Below, in pieces: positions 44,539 through 56,646 of a stretch of 64,000 bases of DNA. Within the stretch, counting starts at the first letter, position 1, and every line of letters starts with the position of its first letter. The stretch is from contig NZ_BMPM01000001.1 of assembly GCF_014647595.1 (NCBI RefSeq), positions 124,001-188,000 of the forward strand. The letters are read 5' to 3'. The position numbers and the translations under genes were made by a program. A model generated the notes under the pieces. That model was not told where the DNA came from and did not search any database. It worked only from the letters and a program-made list of their open reading frames with translations. This DNA is from Paenarthrobacter histidinolovorans (GTDB taxonomy: Bacteria > Actinomycetota > Actinomycetes > Actinomycetales > Micrococcaceae).

Positions 44539-44742
44539 ATGGCACTGGGAACCGTAAAGTGGTTCAACGCTGAAAAGGGCTTCGGCTTCATCACCCCGGA
44601 CGACTCGGACGGGGACGTTTTCGTTCACTACTCCGAGATCCAGACCGGTGGCTTCAAGACCCTCGATGAGAACCAGCGCGTTCAGTTCGAGATCGGCCAG
44701 GGCGCCAAGGGCCCCCAGGCCACCGGCGTTACCGTCGTCTAG
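44539..44742 (+). CDS. cspA: Cold shock protein CspA family
   Basis: 67-aa single-stranded nucleic acid-binding protein with both RNP motifs: KGFGFI at 13-18 and VFVHY at 27-31. The rest forms the five-strand barrel and ends VTVV. A very strong GAGGAGA ribosome site precedes the ATG, and a 19-bp stem terminator follows. The long leader suggests post-transcriptional control. Confidence 0.97.
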   Translation: MALGTVKWFNAEKGFGFITPDDSDGDVFVHYSEIQTGGFKTLDENQRVQFEIGQGAKGPQATGVTVV

Positions 44743-44778
44743 TCTTAGCTGTTGATTTCTGCTTCCTGCAGAAACGAC

Positions 44779-44820
44779 AAACAGGGTGGCCCCGGCTTTC
44801 GAGCCGGGGCCACCCTGTTT
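44779..44820. terminator. Strong terminator after cspA
   Basis: A perfect 19-bp stem (44779-44797 with 44802-44820) closed by a TTCG tetraloop and ending in TTT. It is 36 bp past the cspA stop and may also end transcription of the converging mprF-like gene. Confidence 0.93.
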
Positions 44821-44940
44821 AAGAGTCTGGTTCAACCGCATAAACCAGTTCAATGGCCCGCCGCCCGGTCCTATTACGACAGCGACTGTTACTAAACGTG
44901 AAGAAAGCGAAGAAAGCGCGGCGATAAAAGGATTGACAAT

Positions 44941-47442
44941 TCAACCAACCAACGTCCGGAGCAGCCTGGCGGAATGTCGAACCGACAACCCCGGAAGGTA
45001 TGCACGGCTGAGCGCCCGTCCCATTGCCGGCAAGTGCAGCGGGTCCTGGTAATACATGTACAGCGTCCGGTACTCGGGTTGGAATCGCGACTTAAAAGAT
45101 GCCAGGGACCTAAACCCATAAACGGGTTCCAACGCCTGCCCCACCACATCCAGCAAGCCTGCCAGGCCCTTGGCCTGCTCTTCGAGCTCGCCCTTCTCCC
45201 GGGCAAGCGGCGAGCCCGACAATGAGATCACTTCCACTGAATCGCGCAGGTGGAGGACCGCCGAAGCGATCAGGAATTCCATCACCCCGGGGAAGGCATC
45301 GCCGCGCCGCCGCATGAAGTCCAGCGTCCAGCTGACCACCTTCCCGTCCTCAAAGACCGGCAGCCAACTGGTCACGCCATGGACATGACCGGAATCATCC
45401 ACCGCCACGCCACAGAGCACGTCATCATCCTCGAGCTCATCCAGGCCTCCCAAGGTAAAGCCCATTTCGGGGATCTTCTTCTGGGCCGCCCACTCCTCCG
45501 AGACCTCACTGATCTGCGCACGTATCCCATTGGGCAGCTCGGAGAACCTGCTCCAACGCGCCGTGATGCCCAACTTCGCCGCGCGGTTCAGGGACGTCCT
45601 GACGTTCTGCCATTCTTTGCCGCGGAATTCCAAGTCCCTGATCCGCAAGCGGGTTTCCTGTGCAACCGCCACCCGACGGAAGCCCCGGCCTTGCAGCATG
45701 GGCCACAGCTCATCAGTGCAGGAGTAGAAGCAAGGGATCAGCGCGTGCTGGGAGCAGTACTCCAGGAAATCCGCTGCTGTTTCCACATGTTTCCCGGCCG
45801 GTCCGAACGGACCGGCCATCGTCAACGCCACATGCCCGTGTTGCTGGTAGGCCACTCCCCCGTTGCCGTCCGGAGCGAACCAGTACTTGTTTGGTTCCCA
45901 CATCGCCATCCACGACAAAGAATCCCCACCGGACTTCACCAGTTGACGGGCCTGCCACCGCGCTTCCTGATCACGGCCTCCGGTGTGGTTCCCGCGGATG
46001 AACAGGACCCAGACCCCAACCAGGGCCACCAGCCAGAACACCGTGCCGGAATAGGAGAACAGGAACACTTCCAGCACGTCCCGCTCAGCAAAGACCTTCC
46101 GGTAAGCCCCTGGAAGGGGAACCGGAAGATACTGTCGGGCAAGCTCCGCGGCGAGGCCAAGCAGTCCGCCGTCCCGCGACATACCGCCCGAAGAAAACCA
46201 CACGATGCAGTAAGCGAGACCAAGCCCGACGCCGGTCAGGCCAACCGACCAGAACACCCTGCGCCGGAGACGATGCGAGGAGACAACCCGGAAGTGTCCC
46301 CGGTAGGCATACAAGAGCACAGCGAGAATCAAGGGAACCAGCACAAGCGGGATCAGGTGTACCACCGCTGAGTTCATCATCCCTCCATGCGGACGACCTT
46401 GCGGCCTCGGGATGGTGGCAAAAAGACCAAGGTAGATAGCCGAGAGCACAACCACCAGCACTTGCACGCCAATCGCGATCCCCAGCGCGAGACGGCGTCC
46501 CCGCCTCATCCCGTCAGCGCAGATCAGCAGCAGCACCACTGGAACAACGGCCAAGGCCAGGCCGAAGGGCCCTGTGTAGCCTTGACGGCCAAGCTCCAAA
46601 CAGGAGACATCAATGGTGCCCCCGCAGTTGCTCTCAACCTGGCCCAGCGTGGGTATCGGATTGAGAATGACGTCCCTGAGCAGAGCCAAGGGACCTGACG
46701 GGCTCTTCGCCGCGGCCGTCACAATCGGGCCAACTGCAAAAATCGCCATCGTCAGGGACAACAAGTTCCGGACTTCCCTGCCGGTGGACCTGTGCAGGTG
46801 GAGGTGCCCCTGGCTGCTTTGCGTCCACCAGCCGGCAGCCAGTCCGATCAAGGCGCCCAGGAAACCCACCACCGTTTCCGCGTGGCCAACGTACAGCACA
46901 AGAAGCAAGGAAATCGAGAGCACCACGGTCCGCAGGCGTCGTTGCCACAGCATGGGAAGGAGCGCACTGGCCGCCAAACACGTGGACAGGACCGCAGCAT
47001 AGGGCCCGATAAGACGTGTGTCGGCCATCCGGGCCAGCCAGTCGTCGTCGAAAGCCTGTGCCACTTGGGTGACCAGCAGAAACACCGACACACTGGCAAA
47101 CTGGCTGCCGAAGAACACTGCTGCGGTTTTGAGCGAGCCGAAACGCCGTTCGGCAAGGCCTAGAAGGAACACGATCATCAGAACAGCGGTGACGTAGGCC
47201 AGCGGGTTGGTGGTGAAGAACAGTGACGTCCAAATCGACCACCATTCACCCGATTTGAGACCGGCCAGGCTGACGCCTGCTACCCGCAACCAGGGCTCCG
47301 GAGGCCCGGAGACAAAGCTGCCGGAGATGACGGACAACGCCACAAACAGCGCCAGGACACCAACGGTGAACGGGGTGCGCCGTATGTGCTTCGCAGTTTG
47401 CCGCAACGCCGGCAGGATGACTCCTCTTACGGCAAGACTCAC
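44941..47442 (-). CDS. mprF: MprF-type aminoacyl-phosphatidylglycerol synthase with rhomboid-like N-terminus
   Basis: 833-aa membrane protein. Residues about 1-230 resemble the six-helix rhomboid core (LKSGEWWSIWTSLFFTTNPLAYVTAV; LLGLAERRFGSLK), but the expected GxSG is GPYA, so the protease serine is missing. Further helices reach about residue 520. Residues about 550-830 form the DUF2156 transferase that moves an aminoacyl group from tRNA to phosphatidylglycerol (NKYWFAPDGNGGVAY; WTLDFMRRRGDAFPG; LSGSPLA). Start GTG 47442 overlaps the esterase stop by GTGA; a TTG at 47457 is an alternative. Aminoacyl group (Lys or Ala) is not resolved. Confidence 0.87.
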   Translation of the reverse strand: MSLAVRGVILPALRQTAKHIRRTPFTVGVLALFVALSVISGSFVSGPPEPWLRVAGVSLAGLKSGEWWSIWTSLFFTTNPLAYVTAVLMIVFLLGLAERRFGSLKTAAVFFGSQFASVSVFLLVTQVAQAFDDDWLARMADTRLIGPYAAVLSTCLAASALLPMLWQRRLRTVVLSISLLLVLYVGHAETVVGFLGALIGLAAGWWTQSSQGHLHLHRSTGREVRNLLSLTMAIFAVGPIVTAAAKSPSGPLALLRDVILNPIPTLGQVESNCGGTIDVSCLELGRQGYTGPFGLALAVVPVVLLLICADGMRRGRRLALGIAIGVQVLVVVLSAIYLGLFATIPRPQGRPHGGMMNSAVVHLIPLVLVPLILAVLLYAYRGHFRVVSSHRLRRRVFWSVGLTGVGLGLAYCIVWFSSGGMSRDGGLLGLAAELARQYLPVPLPGAYRKVFAERDVLEVFLFSYSGTVFWLVALVGVWVLFIRGNHTGGRDQEARWQARQLVKSGGDSLSWMAMWEPNKYWFAPDGNGGVAYQQHGHVALTMAGPFGPAGKHVETAADFLEYCSQHALIPCFYSCTDELWPMLQGRGFRRVAVAQETRLRIRDLEFRGKEWQNVRTSLNRAAKLGITARWSRFSELPNGIRAQISEVSEEWAAQKKIPEMGFTLGGLDELEDDDVLCGVAVDDSGHVHGVTSWLPVFEDGKVVSWTLDFMRRRGDAFPGVMEFLIASAVLHLRDSVEVISLSGSPLAREKGELEEQAKGLAGLLDVVGQALEPVYGFRSLASFKSRFQPEYRTLYMYYQDPLHLPAMGRALSRAYLPGLSVRHSARLLRTLVG

Positions 47443-48737
47443 TTCCGGAGCCCCCAACGGGTGGCGAGGAAGTCCAGGCCACCCGGCATTCCGCGCACTA
47501 CGGCGTCCCAGGAATGACCGGCGTTCCGGATGGAGTGCTCTTCGGTTTGGAAACCGGCTTTTCCGGCCGCTTCGGCCAGTTCGTGCATGTAATTGGTGAA
47601 CTCGTTGTCTGTTGCTCCGGCGGCGAAGTACACCCCGCTGCCGCCGAAGCTGCGTTCCCGCATCATCGTCAAAGGCGTCCTTGATTCAAAAGCCGAAACG
47701 TCGCCGTCGAACGAGTCCGCAATAGTCTTGTTGCGGTCCTTGGCCAAGGCAGGCTCCCGCTCCGCCGAGAAAGCCAGTACCGACGGGAAGATGTCCGGGT
47801 GTGCCGTGCCCATCTGCACCGCACACGTCCCGCCGAAGGAGAATCCGCCCACGGCCCACTGTTTGGGGTCGGTTGAAACGTCCAGGTTTTCGGAGATCCA
47901 AGCGGGAACGTCCTTGGAAAGGTATGTGTCTGCAGGGGCTATCCGGCTGTCCATGCACATGGTGTTGGCACTGCCGGACCCGTTGGGATCCACCACTACG
48001 GTTACCGGCGAAATGCCCTGGTGGGCTTCGGCGAAACGGTCCATCTGTGCGCGCAGTTGCCCTCCCGTCAGCCAGTCGGCGGGGCCGCCGGGCTGTCCGG
48101 AGAAAAGGACCAGCACGGGAAGGACCGGCCGTGGAGTGGTCTGGTATGCCGGCGGAAAGTAGATATAGGCGTCACGGGCATTGAATCCCGATACTGGTCC
48201 GGGTATCGCCGCCTTGCGCAGGATGCCGTTGGTTGGCATGGAATCAGGTGCCTTCCACGCCGCCGGCAAAGGACCGGGTGCGGAGTTGGAGGCGCGCTTG
48301 AGGCTCTGCTCAAGCGGTTGGATGCGCGCAACAGCGGTGCCCAGGAGGTCGGCAACGGTGTTGTTCAATCCGAAATACAGATTGACTTGGACGGCACTGA
48401 GCAAAATGACCCCCAGCATGGCCAGCGCACTGAGCACGCGGCCCTTCCAGGGATGCCGGGGAAAGCGTGCTGCGCACAGCAGAACCGCCGCAACCGCCGG
48501 CACGGACCAGGCCACGGTCTCGAACGGAAGGTTCTCGGAAAACACGGCCATCAAGTCCACCAGGATCCAATGGACGAGAATCACCAGGCCAACGGAAACC
48601 AGCAAGGACGCCAGAACCGTCAGCACCCAGGACCGCTTCCGCCGCCACAGCAGGTACACGGCCCCTGCCACGCCGCAAGCGATGCTGATCCATAGAAACG
48701 GCCCACTGACGAGGCTGACATCCAACAGGAAGTCCAT
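47439..48737 (-). CDS. Membrane-anchored alpha/beta-hydrolase coupled to mprF
   Basis: 432-aa protein. Four hydrophobic segments occupy residues about 1-120, then an extracytoplasmic esterase domain with DAYIYFPPAY, the nucleophile elbow GGFSFGG, and the histidine in NAGHSWDAVVRG; the acid is likely in AGATDNEF. The fold is esterase D/mycolyltransferase-like. It overlaps the mprF-like gene by 4 bp (GTGA). Hydrolases next to aminoacyl-phosphatidylglycerol synthases (AhyD, PA0919) remove the amino acid from the lipid, so the same role is inferred here. Gene after DUF2550 at the end of the atp region. Confidence 0.85.
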   Translation of the reverse strand: MDFLLDVSLVSGPFLWISIACGVAGAVYLLWRRKRSWVLTVLASLLVSVGLVILVHWILVDLMAVFSENLPFETVAWSVPAVAAVLLCAARFPRHPWKGRVLSALAMLGVILLSAVQVNLYFGLNNTVADLLGTAVARIQPLEQSLKRASNSAPGPLPAAWKAPDSMPTNGILRKAAIPGPVSGFNARDAYIYFPPAYQTTPRPVLPVLVLFSGQPGGPADWLTGGQLRAQMDRFAEAHQGISPVTVVVDPNGSGSANTMCMDSRIAPADTYLSKDVPAWISENLDVSTDPKQWAVGGFSFGGTCAVQMGTAHPDIFPSVLAFSAEREPALAKDRNKTIADSFDGDVSAFESRTPLTMMRERSFGGSGVYFAAGATDNEFTNYMHELAEAAGKAGFQTEEHSIRNAGHSWDAVVRGMPGGLDFLATRWGLRK

Positions 48738-48742
48738 ATCGC

Positions 48743-49174
48743 CTAACGCCAGGTTCCGACGCCGATAACCGGTCCGGCCTCCAGCCAGGAGGAGAGCCCG
48801 GCATAGGCATCGAAGTTCATCGCAAGCATGAACTTCTTGCCTTCGTACTGCAGTTCAACCACCACGACGCCGGGCTGGACTTTAACGAGCTCGTCCTCCG
48901 TCGGTTGGCGACGGCCCAAAAGCTCCAGTGAGCTGCGTTTGAACTTATGTTTGGGCACCACACTCAGCGACATCAAGCGGAACCACTCGAGATCATTGTC
49001 CTGATAACGACAAACCCCCATCTGCCAGCTGTTTCCAGCCGTGCAAATGGAGGCGTCGATCGTGCCGAGGGCGCGCCGCAGATTGAAGCGGCGCACCCCC
49101 AAAAGGCACAGAGAAATGATCAGCAACGAGAACGCTGTTGCCAAGGCGATGAACGGAATAAGGGAATCGTCCAT
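48743..49174 (-). CDS. DUF2550 protein downstream of atpC
   Basis: 143-aa protein with one N-terminal hydrophobic segment (residues about 6-27) and a soluble domain containing ICTAGNSWQMGVCRYQ and LEWFRLMSL. This family regularly follows atpC in actinobacteria. Function unknown. The ATG at 49174 lies 10 bp after the atpC stop, so it is probably part of the atp mRNA. The longer frame upstream is inside atpC and not coding. Confidence 0.83.
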   Translation of the reverse strand: MDDSLIPFIALATAFSLLIISLCLLGVRRFNLRRALGTIDASICTAGNSWQMGVCRYQDNDLEWFRLMSLSVVPKHKFKRSSLELLGRRQPTEDELVKVQPGVVVVELQYEGKKFMLAMNFDAYAGLSSWLEAGPVIGVGTWR

Positions 49175-49184
49175 CAAGGTCGTG

Positions 49185-49469
49185 CTATCGGATCCCCGCT
49201 GTAGCCGCTTCGCCCAGTTTGGCGTTGTCAGCAACAATGACCACGCGATCGTTGTCCACGGAGAAGAACCCGCCGTCGACAACTACCGCGATCCGGTCAC
49301 CGGAAACCGGCTGGATTGCCAGCTCGCCCTCGGCCATGATGGCCAAAAGGGGCGAGTGGCCCGGCAGGATTCCGATTTCACCATCGCTGGTGCGGGCCTT
49401 CACCATCTTGGCCGCTCCGGACCACACGAAGTGGTCCGCCGCGACAATCTCAACCTCGAGCTCAGCCAT
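49185..49469 (-). CDS. atpC: ATP synthase epsilon subunit (short form)
   Basis: 94-aa F1 epsilon subunit with MAELEVEIVAADHFVWSG, the loop TSDGEIGILPGHSPLLA and the beta-sandwich end GGFFSVDNDRVVIVADNAK. It lacks most of the C-terminal helical hairpin that inhibits ATP hydrolysis in Escherichia coli (about 139 aa), as in many actinobacterial epsilons. Start ATG at 49469; atpD stops 1 bp upstream. Confidence 0.93.
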   Translation of the reverse strand: MAELEVEIVAADHFVWSGAAKMVKARTSDGEIGILPGHSPLLAIMAEGELAIQPVSGDRIAVVVDGGFFSVDNDRVVIVADNAKLGEAATAGIR

Positions 49470-49470
49470 A

Positions 49471-51896
<2,426 letters not shown>

Positions 51897-51929
51897 ACTT
51901 ATCCTTTCCTAAGTTCCCGATGTACTGCC

Positions 51930-51957
51930 CTGCCGGGGCCCTTGCGGACCCCGGCAG
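51930..51957 (-). other. Intercistronic hairpin between atpA and atpG
   Basis: A 9-bp stem (CTGCCGGGG at 51930-51938 with CCCCGGCAG at 51949-51957) with further CC/GG pairs inside. It lacks a U-tract, so it is more likely an mRNA processing or stability element than a terminator. A smaller 7-bp hairpin occurs between atpH and atpA at 53640-53658. Confidence 0.5.
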
Positions 51958-51972
51958 AGCAGGTTATCGAAA

Positions 51973-53610
51973 CTAGCGCTTCTGCTTGACGATCTTTTCC
52001 TGGTCGACGTCGCCGCCGGAGATCGCTGCGTGCTCTTCGTGGCCAGCGCCAACCAAGTGGTTGTCGCCTTCGCCGAAGAAGCCCTTCTTGAAGGACACAA
52101 TGGCTTCCTTCAAAGCTGCAGCGGTGTCGTCATCCAGGACGTTGGTCTGTGCCAGCGTGGTCAGGATGGAGGACTTGTGCGTGAGGTGCTCCAGGAACTC
52201 GGACTCGAAGCGGCTGATGTCCTCAACCGGAACGTCGTCCAAGTAGCCGTTGGTGCCGGCCCAGATGGAAACAACCTGGTTCTCGACCGGGAACGGCGAG
52301 TACTGGCCCTGCTTCAGCAGTTCCATCAGGCGTGCACCACGGGTCAGCTGCTGACGGGAAGCAGCATCCAGGTCCGAGGCGAACATGGCGAATGCCTGCA
52401 TGTCGCGGTACTGGGCCAGGTCCAGCTTCAAGGTACCGGAGACCTTCTTCATGGACTTGACCTGTGCAGCGCCACCAACGCGGGAGACGGACACACCAAC
52501 GTCAACAGCGGGGCGCTGGTTGGCGTTGAAGAGGTCCGACTGGAGGAAGATCTGGCCATCGGTAATGGAGATCACGTTGGTCGGGATGTACGCGGAGACG
52601 TCGTTTGCCTTGGTCTCGACGATCGGAAGACCGGTCATCGAACCTGCACCGAGCTCGTCGGAGAGCTTGGCACAACGCTCCAGCAGACGGGAGTGCAAGT
52701 AGAAAACGTCACCCGGGTATGCTTCGCGTCCCGGCGGACGACGCAGCAGAAGGGACACGGCGCGGTAGGCTTCGGCCTGCTTGGACAGGTCATCGAAGAT
52801 CACCAAAACGTGCTTGCCGCCGTACATCCAGTGCTGGCCGATGGCCGAACCTGCATACGGTGCCAGGTACTTGAAGCCGGCGGGGTCGGATGCCGGGGAC
52901 GCCACGATGGTGGTGTACTCCAGCGCGCCGTGGTCCTCGAGGGTCTGGCGGACGGCTGCGATGGTGGAAGCCTTCTGGCCAACACCGACGTAGACGCAGC
53001 GAACCTGCTTGGTGACATCTCCGGAAGCCCAGTTGGCCTTCTGGTTGATGATGGTGTCGACGGCGATGGCCGTCTTACCGGTCTGGCGGTCACCGATGAT
53101 CAGCTGACGCTGGCCACGGCCGATCGGGATCATGGCGTCGATAGCCTTGAGGCCGGTCTGCATCGGTTCGTGAACCGACTTGCGTTCGGTAACGCCCGGA
53201 GCCTGGAGTTCCAGTGCACGGGTGGCCTCGGCCTTGATCTCGCCGAGGTCGTCGATCGGCTGGCCCAGCGGGTCGACAACGCGACCCAGGAAGGCATCGC
53301 CAACCGGAACGGACAGGATTTCACCGGTACGGTGAACTTCCTGGCCTTCTTCAATACCGGTGAAGTCACCGAGGATAATGACACCGATCTCGCGGACGTC
53401 AAGGTTCTGGGCCAGGCCCAGCGTGCCATCTTCGAAGCGAAGCAGCTCGTTCGCCATGACCGAGGGAAGACCCTCAACACGGGCGATGCCGTCACTTGCG
53501 GTGGTCACACGACCAACCTCTACGCGCTCTGCGTTACCGGGTTCGTAGGACGCCGCGAACTCGTTCAACGCATTACGGACGTCGTCGGCGTTGATGGTCA
53601 ATTCGGCCAT
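51973..53610 (-). CDS. atpA: ATP synthase alpha subunit
   Basis: 545-aa F1 subunit. Start ATG 53610 ([11 protein letters not shown]); the upstream frame to 53643 has no ribosome site. P-loop [11 protein letters not shown] near residue 170, then [10 protein letters not shown], and [18 protein letters not shown] in the signature. C-terminal domain is complete, ending in a short acidic and basic tail ([16 protein letters not shown]). Confidence 0.98.
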   Translation of the reverse strand: MAELTINADDVRNALNEFAASYEPGNAERVEVGRVTTASDGIARVEGLPSVMANELLRFEDGTLGLAQNLDVREIGVIILGDFTGIEEGQEVHRTGEILSVPVGDAFLGRVVDPLGQPIDDLGEIKAEATRALELQAPGVTERKSVHEPMQTGLKAIDAMIPIGRGQRQLIIGDRQTGKTAIAVDTIINQKANWASGDVTKQVRCVYVGVGQKASTIAAVRQTLEDHGALEYTTIVASPASDPAGFKYLAPYAGSAIGQHWMYGGKHVLVIFDDLSKQAEAYRAVSLLLRRPPGREAYPGDVFYLHSRLLERCAKLSDELGAGSMTGLPIVETKANDVSAYIPTNVISITDGQIFLQSDLFNANQRPAVDVGVSVSRVGGAAQVKSMKKVSGTLKLDLAQYRDMQAFAMFASDLDAASRQQLTRGARLMELLKQGQYSPFPVENQVVSIWAGTNGYLDDVPVEDISRFESEFLEHLTHKSSILTTLAQTNVLDDDTAAALKEAIVSFKKGFFGEGDNHLVGAGHEEHAAISGGDVDQEKIVKQKR

Positions 53611-53695
53611 CTGCAGTCCCTGCTCTCCTGTTTTCGTGATCATCGTTGCTCACGATGACCGGGTTTTATATCAGTTAAGTTGTGCTTTGTCTTCG

Positions 53696-54523
53696 CTAGC
53701 CAGCGAGCTGACGGCGGAGTTCAGTCAGGCGGGCGATAACCGAAGCGTCGAGCACTTCGTCACCTACCTGGACACGGATTCCACCGATCAGTGCGGGGTC
53801 AACATTGACGTTGACCTTCAGTTCGCGACCGTAGAGGGCATCCAGCCCGGCCTGCAGACGGCTGGCCTGCGTTTCCGTCAACGGACGGGTAACGCTGACA
53901 GTTGCAATCCAGCGCTGCTGACGCTTGGCTGCAAGCTTGGCGAATGACTCGACGAGCTTGCTCGGCTTGACACCGCGCGGCTGCGTGACTGCCTGGCTGA
54001 TGAGAACCTTGGCTTCCTCGCTGCTGCCAGGAACAAGCTTCTCGGCCAATGCAATCTTCGCCGCGGGCGATGCCTGCGGCTCAGACAGAGCACGTTGTAC
54101 TTCGTGGCTGGAGGCGACGGCCTGGTTGAAGGCAAACAGATCGTTTTCCAGCTCTTCCAGCCCCGTGATACCGGAGGCAGAAACGGCCGACTTGTTTTCA
54201 GCTACGGCAATGACCACCGTGGCGGCAAGCGTCTCGAGTGCATCGCCGATATCGCGGGCCGATGCCCAGCGTGAGCTGGCCAATCCACCTGCAATCTCAG
54301 CAGCATCAGCGGAGACTTTTCCGCCAACCAGCTGCTTGACCAGCGCCGACTTTTCGTCACCTGAACGGGACGGGTCAGTCAGGGCGCGGCGCAAGCCAGC
54401 CGAGCTGTCCACCGTTCCCAGGATTCCGAAGAGGTCCTTAGCCAACTGCAGCGAAGCGAAGGGAAGCTTGGCTTCCAACTGCGCCAGCGCTGTGGTCAGC
54501 GATTCGCTCGATATACCTGCCAT
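53696..54523 (-). CDS. atpH: ATP synthase delta subunit, long form
   Basis: 275-aa peripheral stalk subunit (OSCP type), about 90 residues longer than the Escherichia coli protein, as usual in actinobacteria. C-terminal core has AVTQPRGVKPSKLVESFAKLAAKRQQR and LDALYGRELKVNVNVDPALIGGIRVQVGDEV. The start overlaps the atpF stop (TAATG, 54523). Confidence 0.96.
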   Translation of the reverse strand: MAGISSESLTTALAQLEAKLPFASLQLAKDLFGILGTVDSSAGLRRALTDPSRSGDEKSALVKQLVGGKVSADAAEIAGGLASSRWASARDIGDALETLAATVVIAVAENKSAVSASGITGLEELENDLFAFNQAVASSHEVQRALSEPQASPAAKIALAEKLVPGSSEEAKVLISQAVTQPRGVKPSKLVESFAKLAAKRQQRWIATVSVTRPLTETQASRLQAGLDALYGRELKVNVNVDPALIGGIRVQVGDEVLDASVIARLTELRRQLAG

Positions 54524-55080
54524 TATTTAGCTGCACCTGCGCTCTGGGTCTCCAGATCTGCCAGGAAGCGGTCCACAACGCGTGCGGCGCGCTCGTCGTC
54601 GGTAAGTGCCTCACCAACAATGCGGCCTGCCAGCGTGGTGGCCAGGGTGCCGACCTCGGAACGAAGCGAGACAACAGCTGCCTGGCGCTCCGATTCGATG
54701 GCGGCGTGTGCCTGCTCAGTGATGCGTGCAGACTCCGCTGCAGCCTTTGCCTTCAGGTCCGCGAGGATCTGGGCGCCTTCAGCGCGTGCTTCTTCGCGGA
54801 TACGGTTGGCTTCGGCACGGGCATCAGTGAGCTGCTGCTTGTACTCTTCGAGAGCTGCAGAAGCTTCTGCCTGGGCCGCTTCGGCCTTTGCAATGCCACC
54901 TTCGATTGCTTCGGCACGCTCTGCGAAGGTCTTCTCGAACATCGGGACAACAAACTTGACCACGATGTACATGAGGACCGCAAAGCCGACGAGGACAACG
55001 CCCATTTCCCAGACATTGGGAATAAGCGGGTTGCCCTTGGCCTCGCCTTCAGTGGCGGCTGAGATGATCAGCTGATTCAT
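54523..55080 (-). CDS. atpF: ATP synthase b subunit
   Basis: 185-aa stator with one hydrophobic helix (residues about 25-47) followed by a long charged alanine-rich coiled coil (AEAIEGGIAKAEAAQAEASAALEEYK is its beginning, shown in pieces only) and GRIVGEALTDDERAARVVDRFL at the end. No fusion to delta, unlike mycobacteria, which here have separate b and delta genes. Confidence 0.96.
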   Translation of the reverse strand: MNQLIISAATEGEAKGNPLIPNVWEMGVVLVGFAVLMYIVVKFVVPMFEKTFAERAEAIEGGIAKAEAAQAEASAALEEYKQQLTDARAEANRIREEARAEGAQILADLKAKAAAESARITEQAHAAIESERQAAVVSLRSEVGTLATTLAGRIVGEALTDDERAARVVDRFLADLETQSAGAAK

Positions 55081-55129
55081 ATTTCACCCGTCCTATCTAC
55101 TCGTGCTTGGATTCGCTTGGTTCTTAGGA

Positions 55130-55348
55130 CTAGGAAAGAACGAAAGCGAAGACCAGGCCGAGGATGGCAAGAGCTTCAGTCAGTGCCAGACCAAGGAACG
55201 CGATCGGCTGCAGCACACGCTGAGCTTCCGGCTGACGTGCAACACCGTTGATGTAAGCGGCGAACACGAGACCCACACCGATACCACCGCCGATGGCCGA
55301 GAGACCGTAGCCGATGAGGTTGAGGGAGCCGTTGATGGTGCCTTCCAT
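55130..55348 (-). CDS. atpE: ATP synthase c subunit
   Basis: 72-aa proteolipid forming the rotor ring. Two helices flank the polar loop ARQPEAQ; the proton-carrying glutamate is E58 in LALTEALAI. The glycine-rich first helix GGGIGVG matches the family. A ribosome site precedes the ATG (GGAAG). Confidence 0.98.
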   Translation of the reverse strand: MEGTINGSLNLIGYGLSAIGGGIGVGLVFAAYINGVARQPEAQRVLQPIAFLGLALTEALAILGLVFAFVLS

Positions 55349-55428
55349 TTTTTCTTCCTTTCAAGATGCCGCCCGTGCGGCAGGTTGTTTGGGTTGCTTC
55401 ATCCCCGCGAGGGGAAGTGTTGGGAGCC

Positions 55429-56229
55429 TTAGTGGCTGTCGGCGTGCAGGGCGCCTTCGATGTAGATCGCGGTCAACAGGGTGAACACGTAGGCCTGCAG
55501 CGCCATGATCAATGCCTCAAGCATGTACATGGCGATGGCGCCTACGAGGACCAGGACCGATGCGCCCTTGAGCAGCACGTTCTCCTGCATGACCAGGAAC
55601 TCGATGCCGGAACCGGCGAGCATCACGATCAGGTGGCCGGCCAGCATGGTCGCGAACAGACGGAGGCTGTGCGTGACGGGGCGGACCAGGAAGTTGGAGA
55701 TGATTTCGATCGGAACAACGATCGGCAGGATGTACCAAGGGACGCCGGACGGAACCGTCGCGAGCTTGAAGTACTTGATGCCGTTCTTCTTCAGACCGAT
55801 CGCGATCCAGGTGACGTACACGATGGCGGCCATTACGTAGGCACCGCCGACGTGCGAGAAGCTCGGGAGCTGAATCACCGGAATGGCGCCGTAGATGTTG
55901 TTCACCAGAATGAAGAAGAACAAGCTGAACAGCAGCGGGACGTACTTAATGAAGTCCTTGCCGCCGATGATGTCCTTGGCAATGCTGTTGCGGACGAAGC
56001 CATAGGCCATCTCGCCTGCGAACTGCAGCTTGCCGGGAACCAGCTGCTGCTTGCGTGCAGCGAGGATGAAGAATGTAGCGATAATGACGACCGAAAGGAT
56101 TACCAGCAGCATCTGCTTGGAGAATCCGTCGTGCGCACCCCAAGGCAGGATTGCCGGCAGGTGCATTTCGTCGATTCCGGGTGGGGTGAAGGACCCCGAA
56201 TCCTGGGCGGGGAGCGCAAGCGCGATCAA
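55429..56229 (-). CDS. atpB: ATP synthase a subunit
   Basis: 266-aa membrane stator. Six helices, the conserved arginine region LRLFATMLAGHLIV near residue 205, and ALQAYVFTLLTAIYIEGAL at the end. It begins with a TTG at 56229; AGAGG lies about 8 nt upstream and the product MIALALPAQDSGS matches Arthrobacter AtpB proteins as I recall them. Confidence 0.96.
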   Translation of the reverse strand: MIALALPAQDSGSFTPPGIDEMHLPAILPWGAHDGFSKQMLLVILSVVIIATFFILAARKQQLVPGKLQFAGEMAYGFVRNSIAKDIIGGKDFIKYVPLLFSLFFFILVNNIYGAIPVIQLPSFSHVGGAYVMAAIVYVTWIAIGLKKNGIKYFKLATVPSGVPWYILPIVVPIEIISNFLVRPVTHSLRLFATMLAGHLIVMLAGSGIEFLVMQENVLLKGASVLVLVGAIAMYMLEALIMALQAYVFTLLTAIYIEGALHADSH

Positions 56230-56310
56230 CGCGTTTCCTCTCTGCTGTGTCCATCATTGGGCATTGGTTGGAATCCGGAAGCGTTGGACGCATCCATATT
56301 CCATGTGAAA

Positions 56311-56646
56311 TTATTTGGCATTACTGTCCCCGTCCGTGGACGGACCGCTGTCTGCGTTGCTCTCGCCAGAAGAAGAGCTTTGCCTGGTGAGGCCATGCAT
56401 ATGGGAAAGATAGAACCCTCCTGCGGCTCCCAGCAGAGCGCCAAGGAGCACAATCCAGCGGGTCCCCCACAGATTATCCAGACCCCAGCCTATCAAACTC
56501 CAGACAATGATCCCGCCAATGATGTAGCTGAAGACAGCAATACCGGCGTTGTATCCGCCGTCGCTTCCGGCTTCAGCAGATTCATTGCGGTGAGAAGTTT
56601 GCTGGCCACCGAGGGACGGGCGGGAATAACGCTTACGCGGGGACAT
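56311..56646 (-). CDS. AtpZ/ATPase gene 1-like membrane protein
   Basis: 111-aa protein with two hydrophobic segments (about residues 34-54 and 66-84) in the pattern NAGIAVFSYIIGGIIVWSLIGWGLDNLWG. This matches the small AtpZ/gene-1 family encoded before atpB. The C-terminal tail is Ser/Asp-rich. ATG 56646 overlaps the upstream gene by 14 bp. Possible roles in cation transport or ATP synthase assembly are unproven. Confidence 0.75.
   Translation of the reverse strand: MSPRKRYSRPSLGGQQTSHRNESAEAGSDGGYNAGIAVFSYIIGGIIVWSLIGWGLDNLWGTRWIVLLGALLGAAGGFYLSHMHGLTRQSSSSGESNADSGPSTDGDSNAK

Noticed and set aside
52030..53658. Open frame of 542 codons antisense to atpA
   Set aside because: Shadow of atpA; no recognisable protein motif.
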